Below are positions 11,420 to 23,485 of a stretch of 64,000 nucleotides of DNA, one piece after another. The number at the start of each line of letters is the position of its first letter. Position 1 is the stretch's first letter. The notes under the pieces were generated by a model that did not search any database, was not told where the DNA came from, and saw nothing but the letters and a program-made list of their open reading frames with translations. The translations under genes were made by a program, and so were the position numbers. Source of the stretch: Delphinapterus leucas (lineage: Eukaryota; Chordata; Mammalia; Artiodactyla; Monodontidae); NCBI RefSeq assembly GCF_002288925.2, contig NW_022098076.1:67249964-67313963 (forward strand), read 5' to 3'.

Positions 11420-12530
11420 AATATTTCACCAAATTTACAGTGCCAGTTATTTTTATTTATTCCTATCTCGATATTTTAATAAGATTTTAAAAACTAATTT
11501 GGGAATTGATATCTTCACAACATTTAGTCTCCCTATCTCCATTTTATTAAATCTTCATTTATTAATAATACAAATTTTTTTCCTTTGTATAAGCCACTGA
11601 CTTTTTTAAAAATTTAATTTAATTTTTTATACAGCAGGTTCTTATTAGTTATCCATTTTATACATATTAGTGTATACATGTCAATCCCAGTCTCCCAATT
11701 CATCCCACAACCCCCACCCCCACCACCCCTCTTGGTGTCCATACATTTGTTCTCTACATTTGTGTCTCTATTTCTGCCCTGCAAACCAGTTCAGCTGTAC
11801 CATTTTTCTAGATTCCACATATATGCATTAATACATGATATCTGTTTTGCTCTTTCTGACTTAACTTCAATCTGTATGACAATCTCTAGGTCCATCCACG
11901 TCTCTACAAATGACCCAATTTCGTTCCTTTTTATGGCTGAGTAATATTCCATTGTATGTATGTACCACATCTTCTTTAAACAGTCATCTGTCGATGGGCA
12001 TTTAGGTTGCTTCCTTGTCCTTGCTATTGTAAATAGTGCTGCAATGAACACTGGGGTGCATGTGTCTTTTTGAATTATGTTTTTCTCTGGGTATATGCCC
12101 AGTAGTGGGATTGCTGGGTCATATGGTAATTCTATTTTTAGTTTTTTAAGGAACCTCCATACTGTTCTCCATAGTGTAAGCCACTCACAGTTGTTATTTA
12201 AGTTATTTTAAGGTTAAACTTTTGTATAATATTTTTTCTTATCAGCTATTGCTGGTGTATTAGAATATACTGATATTTGTATCCATCTCATATACTATAT
12301 TACTAAATGTGCAGGAATGCCTATCATTTTTAGGTGATTCTTTTGGGTTTTCTGAAGGAAATAATCTGGTCCCTTCCTTTCATGTTTTATGTCTTATTGC
12401 ATCATGCAGCACTCCTAAAACAATATTAAATAATAATGGTGTTAGTGGACAGTCTTGTTATTTCAATGAAATCAAACTATATAGAGTCTACAGTGAATGA
12501 TTCATTTTCTTCATCAAACACACATCTTGT
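11420..12530 (-). mobile_element. Old L1 ORF2 remnant, split by a younger L1
   Basis: The flanks of the 11602-12176 insertion (about 11420-11601 and 12189-12530) are themselves diverged minus-strand ORF2 sequence. Near 12405-12455 is the reversed segment that follows the FADD box (GCACTCCTAAAACAATATTA...), comparable to 1797-1850. Confidence 0.55.
11602..12176 (-). mobile_element. Young truncated L1 3' end
   Basis: A minus-strand L1 3' terminus plus the last part of ORF2 (11791-12051, with MEYYSAIKRNEIGSF). It is nearly identical to 1-360 over the shared part. It is flanked by TAAGCCACTGAC (11590-11601) and TAAGCCACTCAC (12177-12188), a 12-bp target duplication with one mismatch. Confidence 0.88.
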
Positions 12531-12565
12531 CATGCACCACATTCTATTGATTCCCTTTCTCTTTT

Positions 12566-12909
12566 TATTTAATTATTTATTTATCTGTAAAAATTTATTT
12601 ATTTATTTTTGGCTGGGTTGGGTCTTCGTTGCTGCACGTGGGCTTTCTCTAGTTGTGGCGAGCAGGGGCTACTCTTCATTGCGGTGTGCAGGCCTCTTAT
12701 TGTGGTGGCTTCTCTTGTTGCGGAGCACGGGCTCTAGGTGTGTGGGCTTCAGTAGTTGTGGCTCGTGGGCTCTAGAGTGCAGGCTCAGTAGTTGTGGCGC
12801 ACGGGCTTAGTTGCTCCGCAGCATGTGGGATCTTCCCGGACCAGGGCTCAAACCCGTGTCCCCTGCATTGGCAGGTGGATTCTTAACCACTGTGCCACCA
12901 GGGAAGCCC
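12566..12909 (-). mobile_element. CHR-type SINE, long subtype
   Basis: A reverse-complement SINE with a TTATTTATTTAT tail at the left and the head (ACCAGGGAAGCCC) at the right. CTTTCTCTTTTT occurs on both sides (about 12556 and 12912) as a target duplication. B-box sequence is diverged (GGGCTCAAACCC). Confidence 0.9.
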
Positions 12910-12925
12910 CTCTCTTTCTCTTTTT

Positions 12926-13230
12926 TAAATAACAGCTTTATTGATATATAGTTCACATAACATGTAATTAACCTATTTAGAGTCTACACTCGAACATGTT
13001 TTATTCAGAGTTGTGTACATTTCATCAACTTTTCCCCAAATCCCCATACCCATTAGCAGTCACTAGTGTTTTCTCCCTAACCCATCCCCCAAGCCCTAGG
13101 CAACCAATAATCTACTTTCTGTCTCTATAGATTTACCTACTCTGGATATTTCATGTAAATAGAATAATATGTGGTCTTTTATGACTGGCTTCTTTCACTT
13201 AGCATAAGTTTCAAGGTTCACGTTGATTCT
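12926..13230 (-). mobile_element. L1M 3' UTR fragment
   Basis: It has the same block order as 6560-7060: TTTATTGATATATAGTTCACATA, CATCAAC, CCCATACCCATTAGCAGTCA, and TCTGTCTCTATAGATTTACC. Confidence 0.7.
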
Positions 13231-13962
13231 CTTTTAAATGTCTCTAGTGTAAGTCTTTTTCCCATCCTATCTCAAGCTTTTATCACCCCTCTCTAGATTA
13301 ATGAAATAATCTTCCGGTTTTATTTCTGGATAATCGTCTTTTTCCTTTGATCCATCCAGCATATATACTAGTCAGTTTTAGACATCACTTTCATTGTGTG
13401 TCATCTCTTCCCTCAAACCTTTGGTTGAATTCTTATTTTATCATTGGTAAAAACTCTTCATTCGTTCATGTCAGAAAATTACATTGAGTTACTATTCTCA
13501 GTTACTGATACAAGTGTGAACTAGACAAAACTGCAGCTTACATTTTGCCTGGTATATGAGTGTCTCCATAAGCTGATTCCACACCATCTATCCAAATTCA
13601 TTTTCCGTTTCTTCATATGTATGTTCCGTTGCGAGGAAAGTTTCCCCGGTGTAGAATATGCTTGTTCTTGCTCCTGTGCCTTCACCCATGTATTTCCTCT
13701 ACTTTCCTTTCACTTCCTCTCTTAACACTTATTTAAATTTCACCCAGTCTTTAAGGCTTAGATCTATTCTGGCTTGATCTGGAGAGCCATCTCTGGCTAC
13801 TTAACCTGACATGGATCTCTTGTGCTTCATATAATTTATTTTTACATCACATAATTTAATATAAATAGAAATTGATGTTCCTTTGTATTTTTTGGCTATT
13901 GTTTAACATGTGATTGTTTTGCTTGTCCAACTATAGATTGAAAATATAAAAATGGAGATACC
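13231..13962. other. Intronic sequence without recognised features
   Basis: I recognise no coding exon or mobile element here. Confidence 0.4.
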
Positions 13963-14030
13963 ACCTATAAAATGGTGATTTTTACCTATAAAAGTAAAAT
14001 GGTGACTTTACCTATAAAAATGGCAGTTTT
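13963..14030. repeat. Three-copy minisatellite-like repeat
   Basis: ACCTATAAAATGGTGATTTTT (21 bp) is followed by two variants, at 13984-14009 (with an extra AGTAA block) and 14010-14030 (GGTGA changed to GGCAG). All three start ACCTATAAAA. Confidence 0.85.
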
Positions 14031-14845
14031 ATACGGAGCAACCTAAGAGAGTGTAAATCGTCAGGCACCTAAGTTCCTGATGACTGCCCGAGGATGCTTT
14101 CCAGTCTTTTTCCTTGGCTGTAGCAGTCATAGCTTTGTGCTACTGTTGTGTCACAACATTTTGAATCATTCTGCTGTGCGATTTAGGGAGGAGCACGAAG
14201 AACACATGGACTTGGTGGCAGTTCAGTACTCAGAGACCCTTTCTGCTGCTTTATACTTGAGTAACTGCTCTTCCTATTTGTCAGCTGAGGTTCAGGGCCA
14301 TGTTCCAAAGGGCTGAAGCTGCTGGAAGTTTTTCCTCCAGAAAAGTGAGGTAATATTCTATAAGTTTATTTTAAAATTGACAAACATGTCTTTAACATTA
14401 TAGAAAGAAAAACTTTATACTGATACATTTCAAGGGGTAAAGGCATATTTGGAAGGTTTAAATCTTGTCTTTGAATATCACGACTAGCAGCACTGGGAAG
14501 CTATCCCGGCTTCTGGTCTAGAGGTTTCATCACTAAGAGAAGCAGGCTCCAGGTGTGACATCTCCTAGGGTTCTTTTTAAAAAGCAGATATATCTTGGGA
14601 TAATTACTTAAAAAGAAATCAAGTGTCTTGCCTCCCACCATCTCCTCCTGCCCTCAAGAATCGTGCTTTTCACTCCTACTTCCTAACCATCTTGGTGGAG
14701 ACTTAAGGTTGGGACCATATACCACAAACAATAGGAAGATGGCAGCCTCAAAGAAGACCAAAGCCCAAGGAGCCCCTCTTTTTCACTCTTTTCTTTCCCC
14801 TGGTCACAGGTTAATATAACTTTATTATCAGTCCATCACAAGTCA
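14031..14845. other. Intronic sequence without recognised features
   Basis: Mixed-composition intronic DNA. The open frames here (14080-14316, 14628-14819) show no family motif. Confidence 0.4.
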
Positions 14846-14862
14846 CAAGGCCATTCATCTTT

Positions 14863-15064
14863 TTTTTTTTTTCGGTGAGTGGGCCTCTCAACTGTCGTGG
14901 CCTCTCCCGTTGCGGAGCACAGGCTCCGGACGCGCAGGCTCAGCGGCCATGGCTCACGGGCCCAGCCGCTCCGCGGCATGTGGGATTTTCCCGGACCGGG
15001 GCACGAACCCGTGTCCCCTGCATCGGCAGGCAGACTCTCAACCACTGCGCCACCAGGGAAGACC
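14863..15064 (-). mobile_element. CHR-type SINE, short poly-A subtype, 17-bp TSD
   Basis: A reverse-complement, GC-rich SINE of about 200 bp with a plain poly-T at the left. It is flanked by CAAGGCCATTCATCTTT at 14846-14862 and 15065-15081, identical over 17 bp. This indicates a relatively recent insertion. Confidence 0.93.
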
Positions 15065-15081
15065 CAAGGCCATTCATCTTT

Positions 15082-16692
15082 AGCGTTAGAAGGCTGATGG
15101 TTTCCGTTAACCAGGTGGTCATTTGGATATGCTGTAGATGCTAGTGAAACAGATCTCTGAGATGAGGTTTGGTTATCCCTGGTTTAGTTATTTTCCCCAA
15201 AGTGTCTCTCTACGTGAACAAAATCATGACAAAGTAATTAGCAGAAAACACATGTAGCTCTTTGTCCATCTCCTCAGTCTCCCTCACCTTTTCTGTATAC
15301 CAAATTGCCTTACCTCTTTGAGAAAAAGCATATGTCCAAAATAGGGTGAAAGAGTTTGTTTCTGTTTTCCATTAAACTTAATTTCTTGTATTAAGGAAAA
15401 TCCTAGTCTGATTCACTTAATTTGGGAGTGTTGCATATATGACTATTCCAGAGGTATCATACTGACCTGGTGTTCAAAGAATGCACACTTCCGTTTGTAA
15501 CTTAAAATTGTGTCCTTTTATTGCACTGTAGGATAAAGACAAAATGCACTATCAAGCTGGTATCTTCAAGATTTTTCTATCTTTGTCTTTTGCAGTCTCT
15601 CTACAAATTCTTTTCACTCTATCATTTCAGGTACTTCTAGAACTCAAGGAATAGTCAAATTTATCACTCTCCATGATCCAGCTAACTGACAAATATACCA
15701 AATATGCTTATGCTTCTTGTGTGACAGCAGCCCATGAAAGCTGCCTGGTCGAACTTCCAGCTCAGGGATACACACATTTTCCCCCCTCTTCTATTCTGGT
15801 CAAGATGGTCAGCATTGGAATTTGAGGCCTATGGCTTTCTTGCAGACTAAGACAACAGACTTTATTTGATTTGCTTTCTTGCAGACCAATCGAAAATTAC
15901 AATTAAGTTAAAAAATAACCTAGTGCTGCCTTCTCCAAACCACAGTTTCAGAAACAGCTGCTTATTACTCATGTGTGGCACCAGGAAATTGCAGTGTCAT
16001 GTTCAAGGTCTGTAGCCAATAGAAATCTGTGGGATTGGGAAAAGGGCACAAATGATTCTTTTATGTCTGTTACCTTCACTCTCTCAGCACCACCACAAAA
16101 TTCAAAATCTACGGGGGGAGAGGGACAGAGCACTGGGGACTTGGACAAGAAACAAGAAAGAAAAAGCTCTTTCTCATTGAATTTATGCATCGACGAATTC
16201 CTTCCCCCTGATTTGTCAAGTTACCTTCCATTTCAATACAGGCATTCCTCAGCCATTGTGTAACATCTAGATTCTGGACAACTGTTGGCAATACGTTGAT
16301 GAAGAGGGCTGCTGCACTTGACAAATGGCCCCTCCTCTGCAAGTCTAACCAAAAGACCCCATTCATGTTAAATAAAGCCACCTGCCACTCACTAGTAACA
16401 AGCTAGCCTGGTTACTAGTAGAAGAATCAAAATTGTCACGCATTGTAAAATGATTTCAAATATAATTTAGGTTGCATTTGCTTGGCCAGAGGACTATGAA
16501 AGGCGGCACTCACTACTTTCTCTCTGAGTGACATTTCTCAGCATTAACAGGTGGGGACAGTGACGTCTAGTGATCTAGGCCAGGTGAGTTCCTGGAGAGG
16601 TAAGAAAAACAGCCTATGGAGTCTGCCCAAGTTTGAAAACCTAAACCACAGCAATAATATTCTGAGTTCTCATTCAATTCTAAATTTCACTT
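15082..16692. other. Intronic sequence without recognised features
   Basis: Open frames at 15969-16381 overlap on both strands but show no domain or splice-bounded exon that I can identify. Confidence 0.4.
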
Positions 16693-16800
16693 TTTTTTAA
16701 ATTGACATAACATATTAGTTTCAGGTGTACAATGTAATGATTCGATAGCTGTATACACTGTAAAGTCATCACCACAGTAAGTCTAGTTAACTAAATTTTA
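16693..16800 (-). mobile_element. L1 3' UTR scrap
   Basis: The TTAGTTTCAGGTGTACAATG ... ATCACCACAGTAAGTCTAG order is typical of reversed L1M 3' UTR sequence. Confidence 0.6.
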
Positions 16801-16822
16801 CTCCTTTTAATAATAAATTCTT

Positions 16823-16887
16823 AAAAATAGAAAATAAAAAGCATACTACCACATTATTTTTCTCAAAAATAGAAAATAAAAAGCATA
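16823..16887. repeat. Short tandem duplication, 42-bp unit
   Basis: A 23-bp string starting AAAAATAGAAAATAAAAAGC occurs at 16823-16845 and again at 16865-16887, 42 bp apart. Confidence 0.85.
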
Positions 16888-17379
16888 GGGAATTTTCTTA
16901 TTTCAAAAAGTTTGTTAAAACCGCATTTCCCCATAATTAGCCTTTGAGCTCCTTATCATGGCTTAATGCTGGGATGTTTGTATATAAACAGAAAACTGTG
17001 TCTTCTCTAATTAGCTGCTCCACACCCTTCTTTATCCATTATGGGACTGTTCTAACAGGACTAAGATTTTGGCTAATCAAATACTTCACTGAGGGTGGAT
17101 TATGATGTCACCAATTAGCTCTTATCTGATCCTCTCCCAAAGGTGAAAATTTCTACTTAGATATTGGAAACTATGTGATAATTTAATCTGGGTTATCTGG
17201 GTTAGTATAATTGGGTAGATCTGTAAGTGGTCATCACCATTCCTATCAAATTATATTTTGCTTCCTGATGGAAACTATCTCAGGGAATAAAAGATAAACG
17301 AATTTCAATTTTCTCCAATGGCTGAATGGTAAAGCTGAGCCCAAGAACATAAATTTCTTATTCACAAAAGTATAGGGGG
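16888..17379. other. Intronic sequence without recognised features
   Basis: AT-rich; no gene or clear repeat is seen. Confidence 0.4.
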
Positions 17380-18070
17380 GGGACTTCCCTCGTGGTGCAA
17401 TGGTTAAGAATCAGCCTGCCAGGGCTTCCCTGGTAGCGCAGTGGTTAAGAATCCACCTGCCAATGCAGGGGACACGGGTTCGAGCTCTGGTCCGGGAAGA
17501 TCCCACATGCCGTGGAGCAACTAACCCCGTGAGCCACAACTACTGAGCCTGTGCTCTAGAGCCCACAAGCCACAACTACTGAACCTGCATACAACCACTA
17601 AAGCCCGTGTGCCTAGACCCGTGCTCCGCGACGAGAGAAGCCACTCCAATGAGAAGCCTGAGCACTGCAACGAAGGGTAGCCCCTGCTCACCACAACTGC
17701 CCACGCATAGCAACAAAGACTCAACACAGCCAAAATAAATAAATTAATTAATTAAAAAAAAAAGAATCCACCTGCCAGTGCAGGGCACACAGGTTCAAGC
17801 CCTGGTCCAGGAAGATCCCACATGCTGCAAAGCAACTAAGCCCATGCGCCACAATTATTGAGCTTGTGCTCTAGAGCCCGTGAGCCACAGCTACTGAGCC
17901 TGTGTGCCTAGAACCCATGCTCCACAACAAGAGAAGCCACCGCAATGAGAAGCCTATGCATCACAACAAAGAGTAGCCCCTGCTCGCCACAACTAGAAAA
18001 GTCTGCACGCAGCAATGAAGACCCAACCCAGCCATAAATAAATAAATTTATTTAAAAAAAATATATATAT
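17380..18070 (+). mobile_element. CHR-type SINE (outer), split by another SINE
   Basis: The outer element starts GGACTTCCCTCGTGGTGCAATGG at 17381, is interrupted after 17422, and resumes at 17763 with its B-box region (GGTTCAAGCCC). It ends in AAATAAATAAATTTATTT and an (AT)n tract at about 18059-18075. It is more diverged than the inner element, consistent with greater age. Confidence 0.88.
17423..17762 (+). mobile_element. CHR-type SINE (inner), long subtype
   Basis: A complete SINE inserted into another SINE. The head GGCTTCCCTGGTAGCGCAG is at 17423. The A box (TAGCGCAGTGG) and B box (GGTTCGAGCTC) are near consensus. It has an AATAAATTAATTAATT tail and A-run. The target duplication is AGAATCAGCCTGCCAG (17407-17422) versus AGAATCCACCTGCCAG (17763-17778), with two mismatches, drawn from the outer SINE itself. 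Confidence 0.9.
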
Positions 18071-18075
18071 ATATA

Positions 18076-18464
18076 GACAGGAAGGGGCCTATTTCACTTT
18101 TTCTGCACTATGGAAAGTGCCTCAAGGGGTGTGGCCTCTTGAAGCCACAACCTCATGAAACTTCAGTAGAAGCATTTGCAAACAGTAAGTACAATTATGT
18201 GCCCCACATATTTTGAGCCCCAAAGCGGGCCACATGGTCTCATATAAGTGCATGAGTATTATTTAGGGGAAAATAGATTAAAATATTTTAAATTGAGACA
18301 GTTCCAGAAAATTCTCATGGTATGGTCAGCAGACTCTTACTCCTCTATTGAGTTAATTAGCTATGTGTCGAAAATAAATCGTATTTAGGTCTCTACTATT
18401 CATTTTGGCCCTAGTTATGTCATTATTACTCATTGAATAGTAAACAAGAAAAGGCTCTAAGTGG
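18076..18464. other. Intronic sequence without recognised features
   Basis: No coding signal or clear repeat. Confidence 0.4.
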
Positions 18465-18590
18465 TTTCCTTAACTCAGCTTCCTTACTTAATATATGAGA
18501 GAACTAAGGCCAAGAGAGGTGATGTGAGCTGTCTAAGATCACCCAGCTGGGCTATGTCAGATACCCATCCACCCCCTTAAGCACCCTGCA
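18465..18590 (-). mobile_element. MIR SINE fragment
   Basis: A reversed MIR core: GAGAACTAAGGCCAAGAGAGG ... TAAGATCACCCAGCTGG. Confidence 0.65.
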
Positions 18591-19318
18591 CTACTCTAGG
18601 AAGGGGCCTTTCTGAGGGCTCCTAGGGTCAGAGCGCAGCCTGAGAATCCTGAGGTCACTGGATGCCCACTGATCCACCATATAGAAATGGAGGACTTCTA
18701 AACTGACTCAGTCCCTGCCTGGAAACAAGATGCACAGTCTGGTCCAGGTTTACTCCCACAGTCCTGATCTGAACTGGATTTGTCTTTGGCTTATGTAAAG
18801 ATTTATTGTCCAACATACTTACTACTTGTATGAAAATTCTCTTAAGTGGTCACATCTTGTGTGAATTTCTGAACATGGAGTATGATTCTTATTATTGAGT
18901 GAATGACTGGGAAATTCATCGATTAAAGTAACATGAAATTCTGTGATGAAAATGGACTTAACATCAACTTAAACCCTAGGCTATTTACCAAAACTAGAGA
19001 AGTAATTTAATTAAAGGAAGAAGCAACTACAGCTGGAAAAAACCAAAGCAAAACAAAGCAACTCCCCGAATGCATGTATGTGGGAGAAATTGAAGAAATA
19101 CAGCTTTTCAGAGAGGACGGACCTGCGTAGAGGCCAATGGAGGACATCTTAACAGAAATACAACAAAAGACCCCATGTTTAAAGGGATGGAGAAATAGGA
19201 GCAATATTCCCTGATCGTATAAGGGAATGACTCACTAAGGGTTAGGAGAGACATAAAAGGCAGAAAGAAGGGAAGAAGTACAGAAAGGGTGGAGTTAAAA
19301 AAAAAAAAAAGTTAAAGA
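18591..19318. other. Intronic sequence without recognised features
   Basis: I recognise no gene. There is an A-run at 19297-19310. Confidence 0.4.
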
Positions 19319-19331
19319 AAAGGGAAAAGCA

Positions 19332-19537
19332 GGCTTCCCTGGTGGCACAGTGGTTGAGAGTCCGCCTGCCGATGCAGGGGACACGGGTTCGTGCCTGGGT
19401 CCAGGAAGATCCCACATGCCGCGGAGCGGCTGGGCCCGTGAGCCATGGCTGCTGAGCCTGCACGTCCAGAGCCTGTGTTCCGCAACGGGAGAGCCCACAA
19501 CAGTGAGAGGCCCACGTACCGCAAAAAAAAAAAAAAG
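19332..19537 (+). mobile_element. CHR-type SINE, short poly-A subtype
   Basis: The head GGCTTCCCTGGTGGCACAGTGG is at 19332 and the body ends CGTACCGCAAAAA. The target duplication AAAGGGAAAAGCA is at 19319-19331 and 19538-19550. Confidence 0.93.
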
Positions 19538-19550
19538 AAAGGGAAAAGCA

Positions 19551-20517
19551 ATTCAGATGATCACAAAGAGGGAAAAAAAAAAAAAGGATTGAAGCCGATT
19601 TAGATCTGAAATGTGAGCTAGACATCTTGGCTTCTATTCTCAGTTTTGTCCCCACTAAGCTGTCTGACCTTATTAATAAGTCACTTAACTTCTCCATGCC
19701 TCAGTTTCCTCATCTACAAAATAAAGTGATCATACTAAGTTATTCAAAACTAGATGATCAGTAAGGATTTCTCTCAGCTTGAAGATTCTATGATTTTGTG
19801 ATTAACAGACAGGGAAAACATCAAAAGAAGCTTGTTGAATACCCCCAGGAATGTAGAAAGGAAATATCTGGGGAGATAGATAAAAGGTGAGTTTAACCAG
19901 ACTAATTAGAAGATACCCAAGGAAATTTTCAAAAGAAGTGAAATAATGTCACCAGCTTTTTATTCCTCTGCTTGCTGAGCACCATTCAAAGAGGGAGTTA
20001 ATGCTTTTTAGGAATCATCCCCTCCCAGGTGTGCAACCAGATACCAGTTTTCCTGAAGAAGTCTGCAAATCCCTTCCTTTCATCAATGCATTTAATTAGT
20101 TAATGCTTAGATAGAACTTAGGGATGTAAAGTACAATATAAGTGTTCAACATTATTATTACTTAACAGCTTTTATGAGACCAGAAATGCCTAAGATTAAA
20201 TGAGAAACCAAAATGAGTTCCTGGCTAGAAGGTTGTGATCTAATAAATTGCTGGGTTACTGATGTGAGGAAAAACAAACCCTGCATATAAATTGAAATAG
20301 GTGCTCTTTATTAGCTTGCATGCCATTGTCTTAAGAATGTGGGTACTTTTTATTCTTTGCCTCAAGGTGTCAACAAGTAGCAAACCACCAGTCAGTACTG
20401 ATTATGACTACATACATCCTGTTTTTTGAGAATATTATCTGCTGTATTTGTGCTGTTTATGCTGGATATCTGTACACCCAGGGTATGGATTCAAATACGT
20501 ATGGGAATTTAGTACAC
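19551..20517. other. Intronic sequence containing a MIR
   Basis: A plus-strand MIR core is visible at about 19655-19780 (TGCCTCAGTTTCCTCATCTAC). The rest shows no recognised feature. Confidence 0.5.
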
Positions 20518-21540
20518 AATAAAAGTGAGGAGAGATAAATTATTTAACAAATGATGTTGCGACAACTGGTTAGCCATCAGGGGAAAAAATAAAGCTGAAT
20601 CTCTAACTCATTTCATAAAAAATGTAATTCCAGATAAATGGAAGATTTAAATATAAAAAGTAAACCATGAAAGTATTTTTAAACTATAAAAGTATTAGAG
20701 AAAAATGTTTATGTGGAGTAAGTATTTTGTAATCTTAGAAACCATAAAAAAGTGATAAATCTGAATATACAAAATTAAAAATCAGTACAGTACAAAATAC
20801 CATTTACAAAGTCACATAACAGAAAACTGGGAAATATATTTCCTATTTATGTAAAAAGAATGCTGATTTCCTTAATATAATTTAAGTACAGGTTAATGAA
20901 ATAAAAGGGCAATTCACAAAAACTAAGTATAGCCAATATAATATAAAAAAGATACTCAACCTTACTTACAATGAAAAAAATCAAAATCATAGTGTGAAGT
21001 TATTTTTTATTTATCAGAATGGCTAGGATTAAAAATATTGTTTACACAGAAAGTTAATGTGGGTGGAGGAAAACAGTCATTCTCAAGACACTGAATGGAA
21101 GTAAAAATTGGTTCCACCTTTTCAGAAGGCAAGTGGCAATATACATCAAACTGCAAAGCATGCATACCCTTTGACCTGGTAGTCTCATGTTAATGAACTT
21201 ACCCTTACAGACTCATTCACACAAGAGTACAAGAAAACGTATGAGGGTGTTCACTGCAGTATTGGTTCTAATAGAGAAAAACGTCACAGATTAAAAATCA
21301 AGGTAACTCTATACTATGCAGCTAATAAAAGGATGAGGTAAACCTTTATGTATACTGAACGTGCACATATGTCCAGGTGTCCACAGTATAATCTTAAGTG
21401 GAAAAGGCAAGATGCAAAAAGGTAGTACTGATCCCATTTGCAAAAAAATTAAATATTCACATTTATGTATAGAGATGTCTGGAAGAAGACAGACTGGCTA
21501 TAGTTAAACAAAAGCTACCTCTGCAGAGTGGGATGTAAGG
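20518..21540 (+). mobile_element. Ancient L1 3' region
   Basis: A highly diverged plus-strand L1: ORF2 C-terminal-like wording (TGATGTTGCGACAACTGGTTAGCC near 20553) followed by repetitive A-rich sequence and the ACTATGCAGCTAATAAAAGG-type 3' segment near 21315. All frames are closed. Confidence 0.5.
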
Positions 21541-22959
21541 GAGAGAAAGGCAGATGTTAAAAACAGAATTCTGCAACCACCAGAGAGATTAAGATAATAA
21601 TCCCATTTATAATTGCATCAAAAAGAATAAAATACCTAAGAATAAATTTAACCAAGGAAGTGAAAGACTTGTACATTGAAAATTGAGACATTAATGAAAG
21701 AAATTGAAGATACAAGTAAATGGACAGATATTTCATGCTCATGGATTGGAAGAATCAATATGGTTAAAATGTCCATACTACCCCAAACAATATACAGATT
21801 CAATCCAATCCCTATCAAAATTCCAATGGCATCTTTTATGGAAACAGAACAAACAATCGAAATATTTGCATGGAACCACAAAAGACCCTGAATAGCCAAA
21901 GCAATCTTGAGAAAGCTGGAAGCATAACCCACTCTGATTTCAAACTATGTTACAGAGCTATAGTAATCAAAACAGTATGGGATTGGCATAAAAATAGACA
22001 CATAGATCAACGGAATAGAAATAAACCCATGCATATATGGTCAATTAATTTATGACAAAGGAGCCAGAAATATACAGTGGGGAAAGGGAAGCCTCTTCAA
22101 TAAATGGTGCTGGGGAAACGGGACAGCCACATGCAAAAGAATAAAACTGGACCACTGTCTTACACCATTTACAAAATTAGCTCAAAATGTATTAAAGACT
22201 TGAATGGAAGACCTGAAACCATCAAACTCCTAGAAGAAAACATAGGCAGTAAGCTCCTTGACATCGGTCTCGGAGATGACTTTTTTAATCTGGCACCAAA
22301 AGAAAAGGCAACAAAAGCAAAAATAAACAAGTTAGACTATATCAAACTGAAAAGCTACTGCATAGCAAAGAAAACCATCAACAAATGAAAAGGCAACCCC
22401 TGAATGGGAGAAAATAATTGCAAGTTATATATCTGATAAGGGGTTAATATCCAAAATATATAAAGAATACATACAATTCAACAGCAAAAAAAAAATCTAA
22501 TTTAAAAATGGGCAGAGGATATGAATAGACATTTTTCCAAAGAAGACATACAGATGGCTAACAGTTACATGAAAAGGTGATCAACGTCACCAATCATCAG
22601 GGAAATGCAAATCAAAACCAAAATGAGATACCACCCCACACCTGTTAGAATGGCTATTATCAAAAAGGCAAATAACAAGTGCTGGTGAGAATGTGGAGAA
22701 AAGGGAACCCCATGTGAACTGTTTGTGAGAATGTAAACTGGTGCAGCTATTATAAAAAATGGTATGGAGGATCCTCAAAAAATTAAAAATAGAACTACCA
22801 TATCATACAGTAATTCCAATTCTGGGCATTTATCTAAAGAAAACAAAAACACTCACCAGAAAAGATATATGCACCCCCATGTTCATTGCAGCGTTACTTA
22901 CAATAGCCAAGATATGGAAGCAACCTAAGTGTCCAGTGATGGATGAATGGATAAAGATG

Positions 22960-22961
22960 TG

Positions 22962-22996
<35 letters not shown>

Positions 22997-23054
22997 TGTA
23001 TACATATATATAGTGTGTATACATATATATATAGTGTGTATACACACACACACA
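22960..23054. repeat. (TG)n/(TATA)n microsatellite inside L1
   Basis: It consists of (GT)n, then repeated GTGTATACATATATATA units, then (CA)n. It occupies the place of the short TATATACACA segment seen in ordinary L1 3' ends, so it expanded from L1 sequence. Confidence 0.9.
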
Positions 23055-23485
23055 ATGGTATATTATTGAGCCATAAAAAAGAATGAAACCTTGCCATTTG
23101 CGACAACATGGATGGACCTTGACGGCATTATGCTAAGTGAAGTAAGTCAGACAAAGAAAGGCAAATACTGTATGATCTTACTCATATTTGGAATCTAAAA
23201 CAAAACAAACCAGCTTATAGATACATAGAAGAGATTGGTGGTTGCCAGAGACAATAGGTGGTGGCTAAGTGAAGAAGGTGAAAGGAGTTAAAAGGTATTG
23301 GGATGCCATTTTGGGGAATATATCTTAAGGAAATAAGTTAATATTGGATTGGCCAAAAAGTTCGTTTGGTTTTTTCCATAAGATGGCTATAGTAGCACTT
23401 AGCTGTCTTTAACTTCATTCAAAACAATTTTGTTAGATTGTATTGTGACAGCTGTCATATCAGCGTGCGTTTAAAAAAAGACTTA

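Noticed and set aside
17423..17500. tRNA gene suggested by A-box and B-box matches
   Set aside because: The tRNA-like head belongs to a SINE and lacks a foldable full cloverleaf and acceptor stem; the same head occurs in all 15 copies.
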